In this document: piece after piece, positions 1-9,825 of the stretch
Layout of the letters: every line of letters begins with the position of its first letter
Numbering within the stretch: the stretch's first letter is position 1
Made by a program: the position numbers and the translations under genes
The notes under the pieces: model-generated
Database searches by the model: none
What the model was told of the DNA's origin: nothing
The model's input: the letters and a program-made list of their open reading frames with translations, nothing else
Origin: Ricordea florida
Taxonomy: Eukaryota; Cnidaria; Anthozoa; Corallimorpharia; Ricordeidae
Direction: 5' to 3'
NCBI GenBank assembly: GCA_949710005.1
Contig: OX453276.1
Location: forward strand, 28,290,613 to 28,354,612
DNA length: 64,000 nt

Positions 1-585
1 AATTCGGGAAAACATCAAGTCACGAGGGAAAACAAAACACAAATTCAATCATCCACTTAGCGTGTTTGATACTCTCTAAACGATATACATGTACAATGAA
101 CCTAAAAAAATGTCTATTGACTGAAAAGTTCAAGAACGTAGAAAATCGCTTTTTAGTTTGAGGCTCCAAATTTGTATTTTTGTATTCACTCATGAAAGCA
201 AAAGTTGCAGTGTTTTCCCACCTTCTATTGATGCCACTTCCACCTCGCTTTGATCACCCGCTGTGTTCAGGTTACAATTTCTGATTTTTTTTTACAATGG
301 TACGAAATTTGATTGGTTCTCATAGCATGCAGTACTCTGCACTATTTGGTGTCAAAATGGTGTCTCGTCTTGACAAAGAAATATCTTTAAAAAACAACTT
401 TTTTTAGTGAGGAAATTTGGTAAAGATTAAAACAACTATCCCCTTGGGGGTCGGTGACAGCGATAGGTATATATCCACCACTGTATACCTCCCAACCCAT
501 ACGATTTTGGAGGATGATAGTATACTATTGCCCAAGAAACGTGGTGACCAGTTAAACTAATGGATTGATTTCTTTCCATCATCAG
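1..585. other. Non-coding stretch
   Basis: No open frame of substance and no repeat that I recognise. It precedes the first LRR exon on the plus strand and is probably intron or upstream flank of that gene. Confidence 0.4.
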
Positions 586-657
586 GTATTTAAACAACAA
601 CAAGATAAGAACCCTAAAGTATGAGGATTTTCAGGATTTACAGTACTGCGAAGTTTT
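586..657 (+). CDS. LRR exon 1 of large membrane-protein gene
   Basis: A 72-nt exon bounded by an AG acceptor (atcatcag) and a GT donor (gttagt). It is phase 2 at both ends, so one LRR of 24 residues is added without shifting frame. The translation reads YLNNNKIRTLKYEDFQDLQY and fits the LxxNxIxxLxxxxFxxLxxL pattern of an extracellular leucine-rich repeat. The same size and phase recur at 3991, 34791 and 35776, which supports a modular LRR gene on this strand. Upstream exons, including the start codon, are not visible and may lie before the window. Confidence 0.6.
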
Positions 658-835
658 GTTAGTACCTCTGATCATAACTTGTATTCCCTTCTGTGGCGCT
701 TGAAAATTTTCATAAGCCTGTTCTTGTGTGCCAATTTTCAATCATTTCATTTATCACTCGCTGATAATTCATTGATCAGTTAAGATATAGAAGTGGGAAC
801 ATGGAATAATAACACACGGTTCTGAGCAACGAAAA

Positions 836-925
836 GATATATATGCGTTATTGACAAAGCGTGAGATCCAGATAGCTGCATATTGGCTGAATTCTCTTTC
901 GCGTTTTTATTGACCAAGACGTACA
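836..925 (+). repeat. Interspersed repeat, TATATGCGTTATTGAC family
   Basis: The segment has the form tatatgcgttattgac...agatagctgcatattggc...tttttattgacc. Related pieces occur at about 35575-35660, 49060-49140 and 49480-49510, with weaker ones near 14950 and 49800. It lies directly in front of the 69-bp array. Class not recognised; probably the end of a DNA transposon or PLE-like element. Confidence 0.5.
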
Positions 926-938
926 ATTAAGGCTGGAC

Positions 939-2812
939 CAAGAGAAAATGAGGTAAGAGAACGTATCTTCCATACAGGGTTCTCTTACTATGATAAGGGG
1001 ACAGAATCAAGAGAAAATCAGGTAAGAGAACGTATCTTCCATACTGGGTTCTCTTACTATGATAAGGGGACAGAATCAAGAGAAAATCAGGTAAGAGAAC
1101 GTATCTTCCATACTGGGTTCTCTTACTATGATAAGGGGACAGAACCAAGAGAAAATGAGGTAAGAGAACATATCTTCCATACTGGGTTCTCTTTCTATGA
1201 TAAGGGGACAGAACCAAGAGAAAATGAGGTAAGAGAACATATCTTCCATACTGGGTTCTCTTACTATGATAAGGGGACAGAACCAAGAGAAAATGAGGTA
1301 AGAGAACGTATCTTCCATATGGGGTTCTCTTACTATGATAAGGGGACAGAATCAAGAGAAAATGAGGTAAGAGAACGTATCTTCCATACTGGGTTCTCTT
1401 ACTATGATAAGGGGACAGAATCAAGAGAAAATCAGGTAGGAGAACGTATCTTCCATACTGGGTTCTCTTACTATGATAAGGGGACAGAATCAAGAGAAAA
1501 TCAGGTAAGAGAACGTATCTTCCATACTGGGTTCTCTTACTATGATAAGGGGACAGAACCAAGAGAAAATGAGGTAAGAGAACATATCTTCCATACTGGG
1601 TTCTCTTTCTATGATAAGGGGACAGAACCAAGAGAAAATGAGGTAAGAGAACGTATCTTCCATATGGGGTTCTCTTACTATGATAAGGGGACAGAACCAA
1701 GAGAAAATGAGGTAAGAGAACGTATCTTCCATATGGGGTTCTCTTACTATGATAAGGGGACAGAAACAAGAGAAAATGAGGTAAGAGAACGTATCTTCCA
1801 TACTGGGTTCTCTTACTATGATAAGGTGACAGAAACAAGAGAAAATGAGGTAAGAGAACGTATCTTCCATATGGGGTTCTCTTACTATGATAAGGGGACA
1901 GAAACAAGAGAAAATGAGGTAAGAGAACGTATCTTCCATACTGGGTTCTCTTACTATGATAAGGTGACAGAAACAAGAGAAAATGAGGTAAGAGAACGTA
2001 TCTTCCATATGGGGTTCTCTTACTATGATAAGGGGACAGAAACAAGAGAAAATGAGGTAAGAGAACGTATCTTCCATATGGGGTTCTCTTACTATGATAA
2101 GGGGACAGAAACAAGAGAAAATGAGGTAAGAGAACGTATCTTCCATACTGGGTTCTCTTACTATGATAAGGGGACAGAACCAAGAGAAAATGAGGTAAGA
2201 GAACGTATCTTCCATATGGGGTTCTCTTACTATGATAAGGGGACAGAACCAAGAGAAAATGAGGTAAGAGAACGTATCTTCCATATGGGGTTCTCTTACT
2301 ATGATAAGGGGACAGAAACAAGAGAAAATGAGGTAAGAGAACGTATCTTCCATACTGGGTTCTCTTACTATGATAAGGGGACAGAATCAAGAGAAAATGA
2401 GGTAAGAGAACGCATCTTCCATACTGGGTTCTCTTACTATGATAAGGTGACAGAACCAAGAGAAAATGAGGTAAGAGAACGTATCTTCCATACTGGGTTT
2501 TCTTACTATGATAAGGTGACAGAAACAAGAGAAAATGAGGTAAGAGAACGTACCTTCCATACTGGGTTCTCTTACTATGATGAGGGGACAGAATCAAGAG
2601 AAAATGAGATAAGAGAACGTATCTTGCATACTGGGTTTTCTTACTATGATAAGGTAACAGAACCAAGAGAAAATGAGGTAAGAGAACGTATCTTGCATAC
2701 TGGGTTCTCTTACTATGATAAGGGGACAGAACTAAGAGGAAATGAGGTAAGAGAACGTATCTTCCATACTGGGTTCTCTTACTATGATAAGGGGACAGAA
2801 TCTATTTTTTGA
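939..2812 (+). repeat. 69-bp tandem array, about 27 units
   Basis: The unit runs from aagagaaaatgaggtaagag through ttccatactgggttctctta to tatgataaggggacagaat. It is 69 bp (3 x 23), so both strands stay open for hundreds of codons. Those long frames are by-products of repeat length, not a gene: there are no flanking exon signals and the protein is a perfect 23-mer repeat. Units differ by a few substitutions (cag/gag, tactg/tatgg, gaatca/gaacca/gaaaca). The unit resembles one terminus of the MITE seen in single-unit form at 30160-30453. Confidence 0.9.
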
Positions 2813-2997
2813 TCCGGAAACTACTTTAACTGACCAATGTTTGATGTCCTTCTCATCACGTGGTTGAAATTTCAATGCGCCATATGGAAACCGCGCAGCC
2901 ATGGAACGAGATATAAATAGAATCCGCGCTAAGATGGATTCTGTTCCCTTATCACATCAGACAGGGTTATGTTCTCTTTGCTCATTCTCTATTGGGC
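2813..2997 (+). mobile_element. Unique part and far terminus of array-bearing MITE
   Basis: Directly after the array lies a unique segment (ccggaaactac...gaccaatg...atcacgtggttg...atataaatag). It ends in a terminus that is the inverse of the array unit (ttatgttctctttgctcattctct). The same unique segment follows the array at 37088-37303 and, inverted, occurs at 30160-30453. I read 939-2997 as one non-autonomous element with an amplified terminus. Confidence 0.6.
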
Positions 2998-3990
2998 GGG
3001 ACATAATATTAGGGAGCCAATTTTTTCAAGGACTTGTCACATCCTTAGTTTTAATGCAAACCACATAAAACCACATATCACTGAAACAGTTATGAGTCAC
3101 AGATTGCAGAAATGTTAATTATTGTTACTCCAAGGAACCTGGTATCAGAAAAATTTTTATCCCATACTGCGCATGGCCTAACTGTACTCTAGAAAAGAAA
3201 TCTTGTCACGGAGTGCAGTTAAGTGTGTATTTTTTTCTTAAGCATAAAGCATAGAGGTAAATTGCAGGGATAAGCATAATACTTTCTAAATTATTAAAAA
3301 ATTTGGCACCATTTAAAGTAAACCAAGATTTTTTGGGGTGAATTGCCATCACTATTTTCTTTGTAACTCAAAGGATTTGTTATTTTGGCCGTTTTGCATT
3401 GTTTTTTGTTTTTTTTTTCTTTTTCGCGGACTGAAGAGGGAAATCCTGAGAGGACAGGATAGGCCCATCTTGCCGGCTGAGGTACCTAATCAGAACTCAG
3501 GATTCGCCTCAGCTTGCCCGGTCTCCGAACCAACCTTATAATAAGCTTGGAGTATGACTCTTCAAATCTCAATTCACTTTTGACATTTTGTTTTTGGTTT
3601 GCATGGCTAAATGTTTAGATGATAATTGGTGAATTTGGCAGCGGCTTCTCCACTAATCAAAAAATAAAAGCTATTCCTACCGTCGTCTCCTTCACACCCG
3701 TTGTCTGGTTCGTCACGCAACGTTTCTCAGGGAGGAGCGTTCAGTGACTATCCAAACAACGGCCGCAGAGGATACTTTTTTTCATAATGGGCCATATTCT
3801 TGCTTTGGTTTCAATCCTAATTGCTTTGATTTTAGGCTTTCCACAGATAGTCGTAAACGGCTCCAGAGTTGATAACTGATACATTCAAGTCACATTGGTA
3901 GTTTACTTGGTATAAAAAAACGTTTAGACATTTTTTCGTATATTCCCGAATTTCATGATCCAAACTGTTTACCTTCCCCTCTCCTTTCAG
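2998..3990. other. Intronic stretch without recognised feature
   Basis: Between the array-bearing element and the second LRR exon. I see T-rich runs near 3400 but no exon or repeat that I can support. Confidence 0.35.
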
Positions 3991-4062
3991 AGATTTGTCA
4001 GGAAACTACATCAAGGATCTAACACCAGGGACATTTCTAGGACTTCAAGCACTGCAAATATT
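3991..4062 (+). CDS. LRR exon 2
   Basis: A 72-nt exon preceded by a strong polypyrimidine tract and acceptor (tctcctttcag) and followed by donor gtgaga. The translation DLSGNYIKDLTPGTFLGLQA is a good typical LRR (LsgNxIxxLxpgtFxgLxxLxxL). Phase 2 at both ends matches the other LRR exons, so it can be spliced in frame to the exons at 586 and 9708. It encodes one extracellular repeat of the receptor-like protein that ends at 45354. Confidence 0.75.
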
Positions 4063-4084
4063 GTGAGATGCTTTTACTTGTTTT

Positions 4085-4460
4085 CTAGCAAACGAGGTAT
4101 ATTACTTGTGTAGCGTGTTTGTCTCTGGTCATGGTTTAAAGAACGAGGTATATTACATGTGTAGCGTGCTTGTTTTAGGTCATGTCATGTGTGGTACCCT
4201 TTCCTTGGGCCGACCCAAGAAAAGGGTACCACACATGATATGACCTAAAACAAGCACGCTACACATGTAATATACCTCGTTAAGGAAAGAGGTATGTTGC
4301 ATGAGTAACGTGATTGTCTCCGGTCATAGCTTAAAGAACGAGGTATATTACATGTGTCCATGGAGCATTCTCGTCTTGGGTCATGGCTTAAAGAACACCG
4401 AGGTATTGCATGTGTAACATCCTTGTCTGGGGTAATGACTTCCAGGACGAGGTATTTCCC
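4085..4460. repeat. ~52-bp degenerate repeats with a 140-bp hairpin
   Basis: Copies of aacgaggtatattac.tgtgtagcgtg..tgt recur about every 50-60 bp. Between 4142 and 4282 two ~68-nt arms are nearly perfect reverse complements centred near 4212 (gggccgaccc). This suggests a local inverted duplication or foldback element. Confidence 0.75.
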
Positions 4461-4679
4461 GACTAGACTTCCCCAAACTCCAGTGGACTCACTGCATTTG
4501 CAGAGGACTCCGATAGACTCCACTGGAATCTAGCAGAGTATACTGGAAATGGAAGGAGACAAAGACGATCCCTATTACACACATCATTACTGAGGAACAG
4601 TTTTTCATAATGCCTTGTACTTCAATAATTATTTATCAAACACTTTTAAGTATAGACCAACTCTGATACCCTCACGAAT

Positions 4680-4750
4680 CTAGGTATGTGTTTGCTTTAC
4701 GAATCACGAATCCTACTGCGTAATTGCTTTGAATGAATCACGAATCCTGC
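4680..4750 (+). repeat. ~30-bp minisatellite, left part
   Basis: Units of the form cgaatcacgaatcctgctg.gt..ttgctt. The same minisatellite resumes at 9341 after the LTR element, so the LTR element inserted into a pre-existing minisatellite. Confidence 0.7.
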
Positions 4751-4948
4751 TGTAAGGGAAAGTATAAGAAAGATTTCGTGTGCATTATCGAAAAGACGTT
4801 ATCAAGCATCGAAAGGACACGTGTACTGGTCGTTTTGTAGTTTGCAGTTCGAGCGAGGTAGGAACAGTTTCTGGGCTTCGACTTTGTAAAAGGTGGGTGC
4901 GAGTGATCAAACTGAGGCTAATCAGTTTCGTGTACCAGTTTTATTACA
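4751..4948 (+). repeat. 5' LTR
   Basis: 198 bp, TGTAAGGGAAAG...TTTTATTACA. It matches 9143-9340 along its whole length with scattered substitutions. It is followed by ttggtggcagcg, the expected place of a primer-binding site; the matching tRNA was not identified. Confidence 0.88.
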
Positions 4949-4981
4949 TTGGTGGCAGCGTATTGGGATTTAGGAAACTAA

Positions 4982-5900
4982 ATGAGTGACGACAAAACGA
5001 AGAAGCCCGTAGGAGCCGAGGGCGGTTTGGTGATAGAGCCCACGCCGAAACAACAACAACAACAGCCAAAGGAAGCAGGGGGGAAGGGAAACAGTGACAT
5101 ACAGCATTTAGTCCAAGTTCTGAGGGAAAGTGTGCTGGGTTCTTGTAAAGTGAGCGAGGCAAGGATAAATGCAAGAGCGCCGCGCGTATATTTGGTGGGG
5201 CAGAATTTCAATACATGGCTGTCTCAGTTTCTGGAGTAGGCGAAACTTGCTCGCATCAGGCCGTCGGAACTCCGTGCACATCTTGTCACGTTTTTAGACC
5301 AGCCGGCGTACAAGGCCGTGGAATTACTCAAGATTCTGGAATCACTACCGTTCGAGGAGTTTACTATACAACTAGTGGAAAGGTTTGACTCGGGAAGGAG
5401 GAAAGAAGGCTACAAATTACAGTTCCGAGCGAGAAGCCAGAAGCCAACCAAGATTTTGACGGATTCGCCGACAGCTTGCTTGTGGTGGTCGAAAATGCAT
5501 ACCCAGGCGGAATACCCATTTAAAGTGGAATTGGCAAGAGACCAGTTTATTCAGGGCATTGCGGTGGGCAATGACATTCGAGAAAAATTTATCTTGAGTG
5601 AAGCAGGATCGTTGGTGGATGCTGCTAGAACTGTTCGTCATTTGGAAAGTGCTCGCAAGGCGTGTCGTGGGTTACCGTCGGTCAACACGAATAAATCAGT
5701 GGTCAACAACTCGGTGGAGAGCCAGAAAATCTCGTCAGAGGTAAGCGAGCTTGAGGAACTTGTGCTGAGCATGAATGACAAAATTCGTGAGTTAGAGAAA
5801 AACGGAAATCAAGTCTACGCCAACCTCACGACGTCGGGATGACGTGGTTTGTTGTTCTTGCCAAAGGAGAGGCCATTCTACGCAGGAATGTCCCAACAAA
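4982..5900 (+). pseudogene. gag relic of LTR element with zinc knuckle
   Basis: An open frame starts at 4982 and stops at 5237-5239. Capsid-like coding then continues through about 5842, with at least one frame change near 5440 and stops in the alternative frame. At 5850-5891 a CCHC knuckle (C-x2-C-x4-H-x4-C, CCSCQRRGHSTQEC) is readable. The order N-terminus, capsid-like helical part, zinc knuckle is that of a gypsy Gag nucleocapsid. The stops and shifts make it non-functional. Confidence 0.75.
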
Positions 5901-6079
5901 GCATCGGGAAACGGAGCTCGGGGCCTACCAAGGGCCAGTCACTCCCCGTAGGACCAGTATTTGAGGCCCAGTCAGATTGATGACAAGGGGGTTGGTGACA
6001 GTCCACATAAGGACAATGCGATTTCAGCCATATCTGACTCATATCAGGAGTCTATAACACTGGTCTAGTGAATCATAGT

Positions 6080-6370
6080 TAAACTTATGTGTTGTTAGAT
6101 ATTGGAGTGAATGTGAGTGTGTTAAGAGAAAAAATGTGGAGGAGGAGGTTCCATGTCAAAGCCTAAGTCAGTAACTGAAACACTTACCACTGCAAATGGC
6201 AATGAACTGACTGTTCTGGGAGAAACTCAAGTGAGGCTTCGTATAGGAAGCCTGAATTGTGTCTGGACTGTCATGATTGCAAGGACTCTTGCTCATGATT
6301 GTATTTTGGGGTCAGATTTTCAGTACTATGGCTGCCAAATAAATTATGAAACAGGAATTTTTGCTGTAGC
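6080..6370 (+). pseudogene. Retropepsin-like relic
   Basis: The segment around 6090 reads like a damaged LLDxGxxVS active-site strand (the usual T/S after D is changed). The frame at 6153-6410 carries a C-terminal protease motif, ILGSDFQYYGCQINYETG, typical of gypsy aspartic proteases. The coding is cut at 6371-6380 by a non-LTR insertion. It lies between gag and the RT start, in the normal pol order. Confidence 0.6.
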
Positions 6371-6380
6371 ATATACTGAG

Positions 6381-6622
6381 TTATTTTCACTTTTTTCATG
6401 TAAGCAATAGATTCCACACAACTATTCTAAAGCAAGGCCTAACGGTAATAATACGCACGCACGTAGTTTCTGTGTAAGTAGCTTTCTATTTATTCATTTA
6501 CTTATTTTCTCTTTTCTGTAAGTAGTTTTTTTTTCTTTTCGTTTAAACGTGTAAGTAACCTTATGTCTATTCAATCTTTGTAATTGTTGTAAACCATAAA
6601 TCAATAAAGAAGAGAAAAAAAA
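6381..6622 (+). mobile_element. 5'-truncated non-LTR retrotransposon tail
   Basis: About 240 bp ending in aaaccataaatcaataaagaagag plus an A-run. It is flanked by ATATACTGAG on both sides (6371-6380, 6623-6632), a 10-bp target duplication typical of LINE insertion. No coding sequence remains; only a 3' UTR-like region is present. Confidence 0.75.
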
Positions 6623-6632
6623 ATATACTGAG

Positions 6633-7174
6633 ATTTCCATCAGATATTCTAAGGTGGCACATAGTGTCTATAGAGTTTTTTTTGCTTGCTGAGGTTGGGT
6701 TAGACCCTTGGACAGAAAAGGTGTTAGACGTTGCCTTGAAGAATGGATATGAACAGAACACTGGAAGCCCTGGAATTCTGGAGAGCTTAACAGCATTTGG
6801 AGTGAAATCGAAAGTTGGTATAGTCCATTCCCCAGTAGTCCCAAGGGCGGGGCAAGCCCTTGTTCGAATTCCGAAATGGTAGTGCTATCCCCATAGAAGT
6901 TGAGCCAGATTCAACATCAACAATCTCATGATCCTTTCTGTGAAACTATTAAGACGACAGACAAGGGACAAGACAAATTAAACAAGAACAGTTTTGAAGC
7001 TTGATGAAAGAGTATGAGAACATTTTTGCCATGGACAGTTCAGATTTAGGAAAATCCGATATTTTGGAGCACGAAATTAACACTGGTGACTGTCCTCCAA
7101 TTAAACAACCCCCATGTCGTATCCCTCCTCACCAAAGAGAAATCATTGACCAACAGTTGGATGAACTGTTATCC
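6633..7174 (+). pseudogene. pol relic: start of reverse transcriptase region
   Basis: Near 7010-7174 a frame reads through YENIFAMDSSDLG and continues to the peptide around CPPIKQPPCRIPPHQRE. This is the linker directly before the gypsy RT (…I.Q..RR.P...R). The RT core itself is absent because of a non-LTR insertion at 7175 and a large deletion beyond it. Non-functional. Confidence 0.6.
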
Positions 7175-7882
7175 TAAATCTGACAAAAACTAAAGTTGAA
7201 ACATTATGTATCAAAAGCAACACTTATTAGTGTGTATTATTCTCTAATTTATCCTTACCTGTGTTCCCTTAATGGAATCAATAACTCCACACTATTTATC
7301 CTTAGGCTTTCTGAAACTTCCTTATATTGTTATAAAATTGAACACGAGTATACTTTTTTATGATTATTTCCACCATGATAAGTTTCCTAATTTACCTGTT
7401 TCATTAATATCTGAACTACATAATTATAATACCCGTAGTGCTTCATCCAATCAAGTTGCAATACCTTCATTTCGAATTAATCTTAGGAGATTTTGCCCCA
7501 GCATTATTGGAAGTTTCTTTTGGAATGATATTCCGCAATCGATTAGAGACAAACCATCCAAAAAAATGTTTAGCAAAGCACTAATACGCTGGTACCTTGC
7601 TCAATACTAATGGAAACATCATCTCTTCATAACTTTCTAAGCTATTTTGTCATTTTTCCTCTTCCTTTTCTTTTTCCTTTTATTAAATATCTCAAGTTAT
7701 ACATAACTTTAAGGACTCTTTAAGGGGCACAAAATTAGTTTACCTAGATGTGCCCCTCTCCTCTCCTTCCAATATTCAATGTAACTCAATTTTACTGATG
7801 TAATTTCTGTTCTTTTTTATGCGTTATATTTACATCTTTATGTACTAGCTAGGATTTGGAGGAAAATAAATAATAAAAAAAA
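7175..7882 (+). mobile_element. 5'-truncated non-LTR retrotransposon (RT C-terminus and 3' UTR)
   Basis: Flanked by AACTGTTATCC on both sides (7164-7174, 7883-7893), an 11-bp target duplication, with a terminal A-run. The frame 7272-7610 encodes the far C-terminus of a LINE reverse-transcriptase protein: a YNTRSA-type segment, then PSIIGSFFWNDIP, then a FSKALIRWYL tail. The 3' UTR follows and ends in ggaaaataaataataaaaa. It inserted into the older LTR element. Confidence 0.82.
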
Positions 7883-7893
7883 AACTGTTATCC

Positions 7894-8760
7894 AAGGGTC
7901 CTTGTTCCGAAACAGCAGCATGCTAAAGACCACAGCTGAAGACAAGCCAGAGAGCCGGGATGAGAATTGAGATTATTGTCTGATGGCCTACCGGAGCAGT
8001 ACCGATACCTCCACAGGACACACACCCTTTGAATTAATGTTTGGAAGAGAGATGAGAATATTCTTGGTGTGATTATCGGTGAGGCGCATATCAGTGAAAA
8101 CTTGTATTCTGAGTTTGTTGCTGATCTCCAGGACAATTTGGAAGCAGCATACCAGGTTGTTAGGCAGAACGTAGAGTGCTCAGCAGCCTCAGAAAGATGC
8201 TTATGACAAGGGTGTAAAACACACTGTGTATCACCCTAGAGATCTGTTCCTGCGATACTCTTACCAGATAAAGCCTGTTGAGGCAAGTAAGTTTCACAGG
8301 CAAAGACAGGCACCATTTCAGGTAGTCAAGCGATTTACTGAAGTTACGTACCTCATCAAGAAAGAAAGAGGACGCTGAAGAAGATCTTTTGTGGTCCACT
8401 TCAACAACTTGCGGTTGTACAAGAGATAGCCTGTAGAGCATCGAGAGGTAAAGAAAGGGGCAGTTGCTGAATGCAAAAGCTCGGAGGAGAAAGATTTGGG
8501 AAATATGGACGGTAAATGGACCCAAGATAACCGAGACTCAGAAGCTCCACAAGAGCGTATTTACCAGGAAGCCAGTGAAGATAATGGATACCAGGAGATT
8601 TTTTAAGATAGAAGCAATACCGCAGCGGATACTCAGTGTTATGGATGTTCCCCCTCTCTCAACGGATGTTGCATTTAATACGTCTGTAGATTTGCCACAA
8701 GTTTATGTGGCTACTCTGCGGAGTGATACAACCCCACAAGAAGGTTGAAGGTGAAAGGAA
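7894..8760 (+). pseudogene. Integrase C-terminal relic of LTR element
   Basis: The fragment near 7980-8060 reads MAYRSSTDTSTGHTPFELMF, the conserved TPFELMFGRE stretch downstream of the gypsy integrase core. Positions 8200-8420 carry pieces of the basic C-terminal domain (DLFLRYSYQ, FHRQRQAPFQVVKRF, FVVHFNNLRLYK). Stops and frame changes are frequent, and the catalytic core is deleted. The polypurine tract and 3' LTR follow. Confidence 0.75.
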
Positions 8761-9142
8761 CCCTGTCTGACCAATCCATCAAGTCAATTGTGATGTAGAA
8801 ATAGGTGAAAGGGCCCATGAGGTTGCAGAGCAGTCTACGTTTCATTGCCAGAGACCAGCGAGAGTGAGAAACCCTCCAGACAGGTACGGTGAATGGGTCA
8901 GCAGATTACTACCCGACTTCAGATGCTGGAGGACTTGCAAGCATTGGAAAAAAACCGAATAAAGAAACTTAAGCCTAAACTGTTAAAGAAAACAAAGTCC
9001 CTTGGAGGACATTGAGACAGTATTCCTTCCTCAGTAGATTTTTGTTGTTTTTCTTAAGTACTGAAGTTCAAGTAATCTGTTCATGATAGTTTTTTTTTTT
9101 CTATGAATCTGGAGATTCCTGCCTGTTTTGAAGGGGGGATAG

Positions 9143-9340
9143 TGTAAGGGAAAGTATATTAAGAAAAATATCCTGTGCATTATAGTCATTATATGAATTA
9201 TCGATAGGACACGTGTAGTGGTGATTTTGTGGTTTGCAGTTCGAGCGAATTAGGAACAGTCTCGGGCCTTCGACGTTTTAAAAGGCGGGTACGAGTGATC
9301 AAAATGACGCTAATCAGTTTCGTGTACCAATTTTATTACA
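9143..9340 (+). repeat. 3' LTR
   Basis: 198 bp copy of the 5' LTR, immediately after the purine tract aaggggggatag and followed by the CTGC target duplication at 9341-9344. Confidence 0.88.
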
Positions 9341-9660
9341 CTGCTGTGTATTTGCTGAAAGAATCCTACTGGGTACTTGCTGTTACGAATCACGAGTGCT
9401 GCTGGGTACTTGCTCAACGAATCACGAGTCCAGCTGCGTACTTGCTTAACGAATCATGAATCCTGCTGTGTGCTTGCTTAACGAATCGCTAAATTCAGCC
9501 GTGTATTTGCTTAACGAATCACAAATCCTGCTAAGTGATTTCTTGACAAATCACGAATCCAGCTGTGTGCTTGCTTAATAAAAATAAAAGAATCACGAAT
9601 CCTGCTAGCTGTGTGTTTGCTTAACGAATCACGAATTCTACTGTGTGTTTGATTAACGCA
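9341..9660 (+). repeat. ~30-35-bp minisatellite, right part
   Basis: About nine degenerate units containing ttgcttaacgaatcacgaat and cctgctgtgtg. It continues the minisatellite interrupted by the LTR element at 4751. Confidence 0.8.
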
Positions 9661-9707
9661 CTCACCGTCTCTTCTTTTAAGAGCTTTGCTTTCATTACAT
9701 TTTGCAG

Positions 9708-9791
9708 AAACCTGAAGGAGAACAGGCTAGAATATATTCAACACGGTGCTTTTATTAGAAGGTCCTGGAGACTTGGCACACCGTTCTACAT
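9708..9791 (+). CDS. LRR exon 3 (degenerate)
   Basis: Acceptor tttgcag at 9701-9707 and donor gtaaga at 9792 give an 84-nt exon, phase 2 at both ends like its neighbours. The first residues NLKENRLEYIQHGAF fit an LRR (LxxNxLxxIxxgaF); the second half is irregular. The usual 72-nt end has no GT, so either this exon is longer or it has decayed. The next firm exon is 22.8 kb away at 32573. Confidence 0.55.
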
Positions 9792-9825
9792 GTAAGATAG
9801 CTAAGCATGTCCTTCCAGTTCTTAA

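Larger units (their letters stand above)
4751..9340 (+). mobile_element. Degenerate Ty3/gypsy-like LTR retrotransposon
   Basis: Two 198-bp LTRs (4751-4948 and 9143-9340) start TGTAAGGG and end TTATTACA, and are flanked by CTGC on both sides (4747-4750, 9341-9344). A purine-rich tract (aaggggggatag) lies just before the 3' LTR. Inside are relics of gag with a CCHC zinc knuckle, an aspartic protease end, the beginning of the RT region and the C-terminal part of an integrase, all interrupted by stops or frame changes. Most of RT, RNase H and the integrase core is missing. Two non-LTR insertions sit inside. The LTRs differ by roughly 15-20 % by eye, so the copy is old and inactive. Confidence 0.85.

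Noticed and set aside
927..2666. Long open frames of 579, 497 and 287 codons on both strands
   Set aside because: They are by-products of the 69-bp tandem array (a multiple of three without stops); there is no codon-level sign of selection and no flanking exons.
939..2812. CRISPR-like array
   Set aside because: Repeats are contiguous 69-bp units without variable spacers, in a eukaryotic intron context.
8160..8748. 121-codon minus and 94-codon plus frames in the LTR element
   Set aside because: Shadows or remnants over the decayed integrase C-terminus; no independent family signal.
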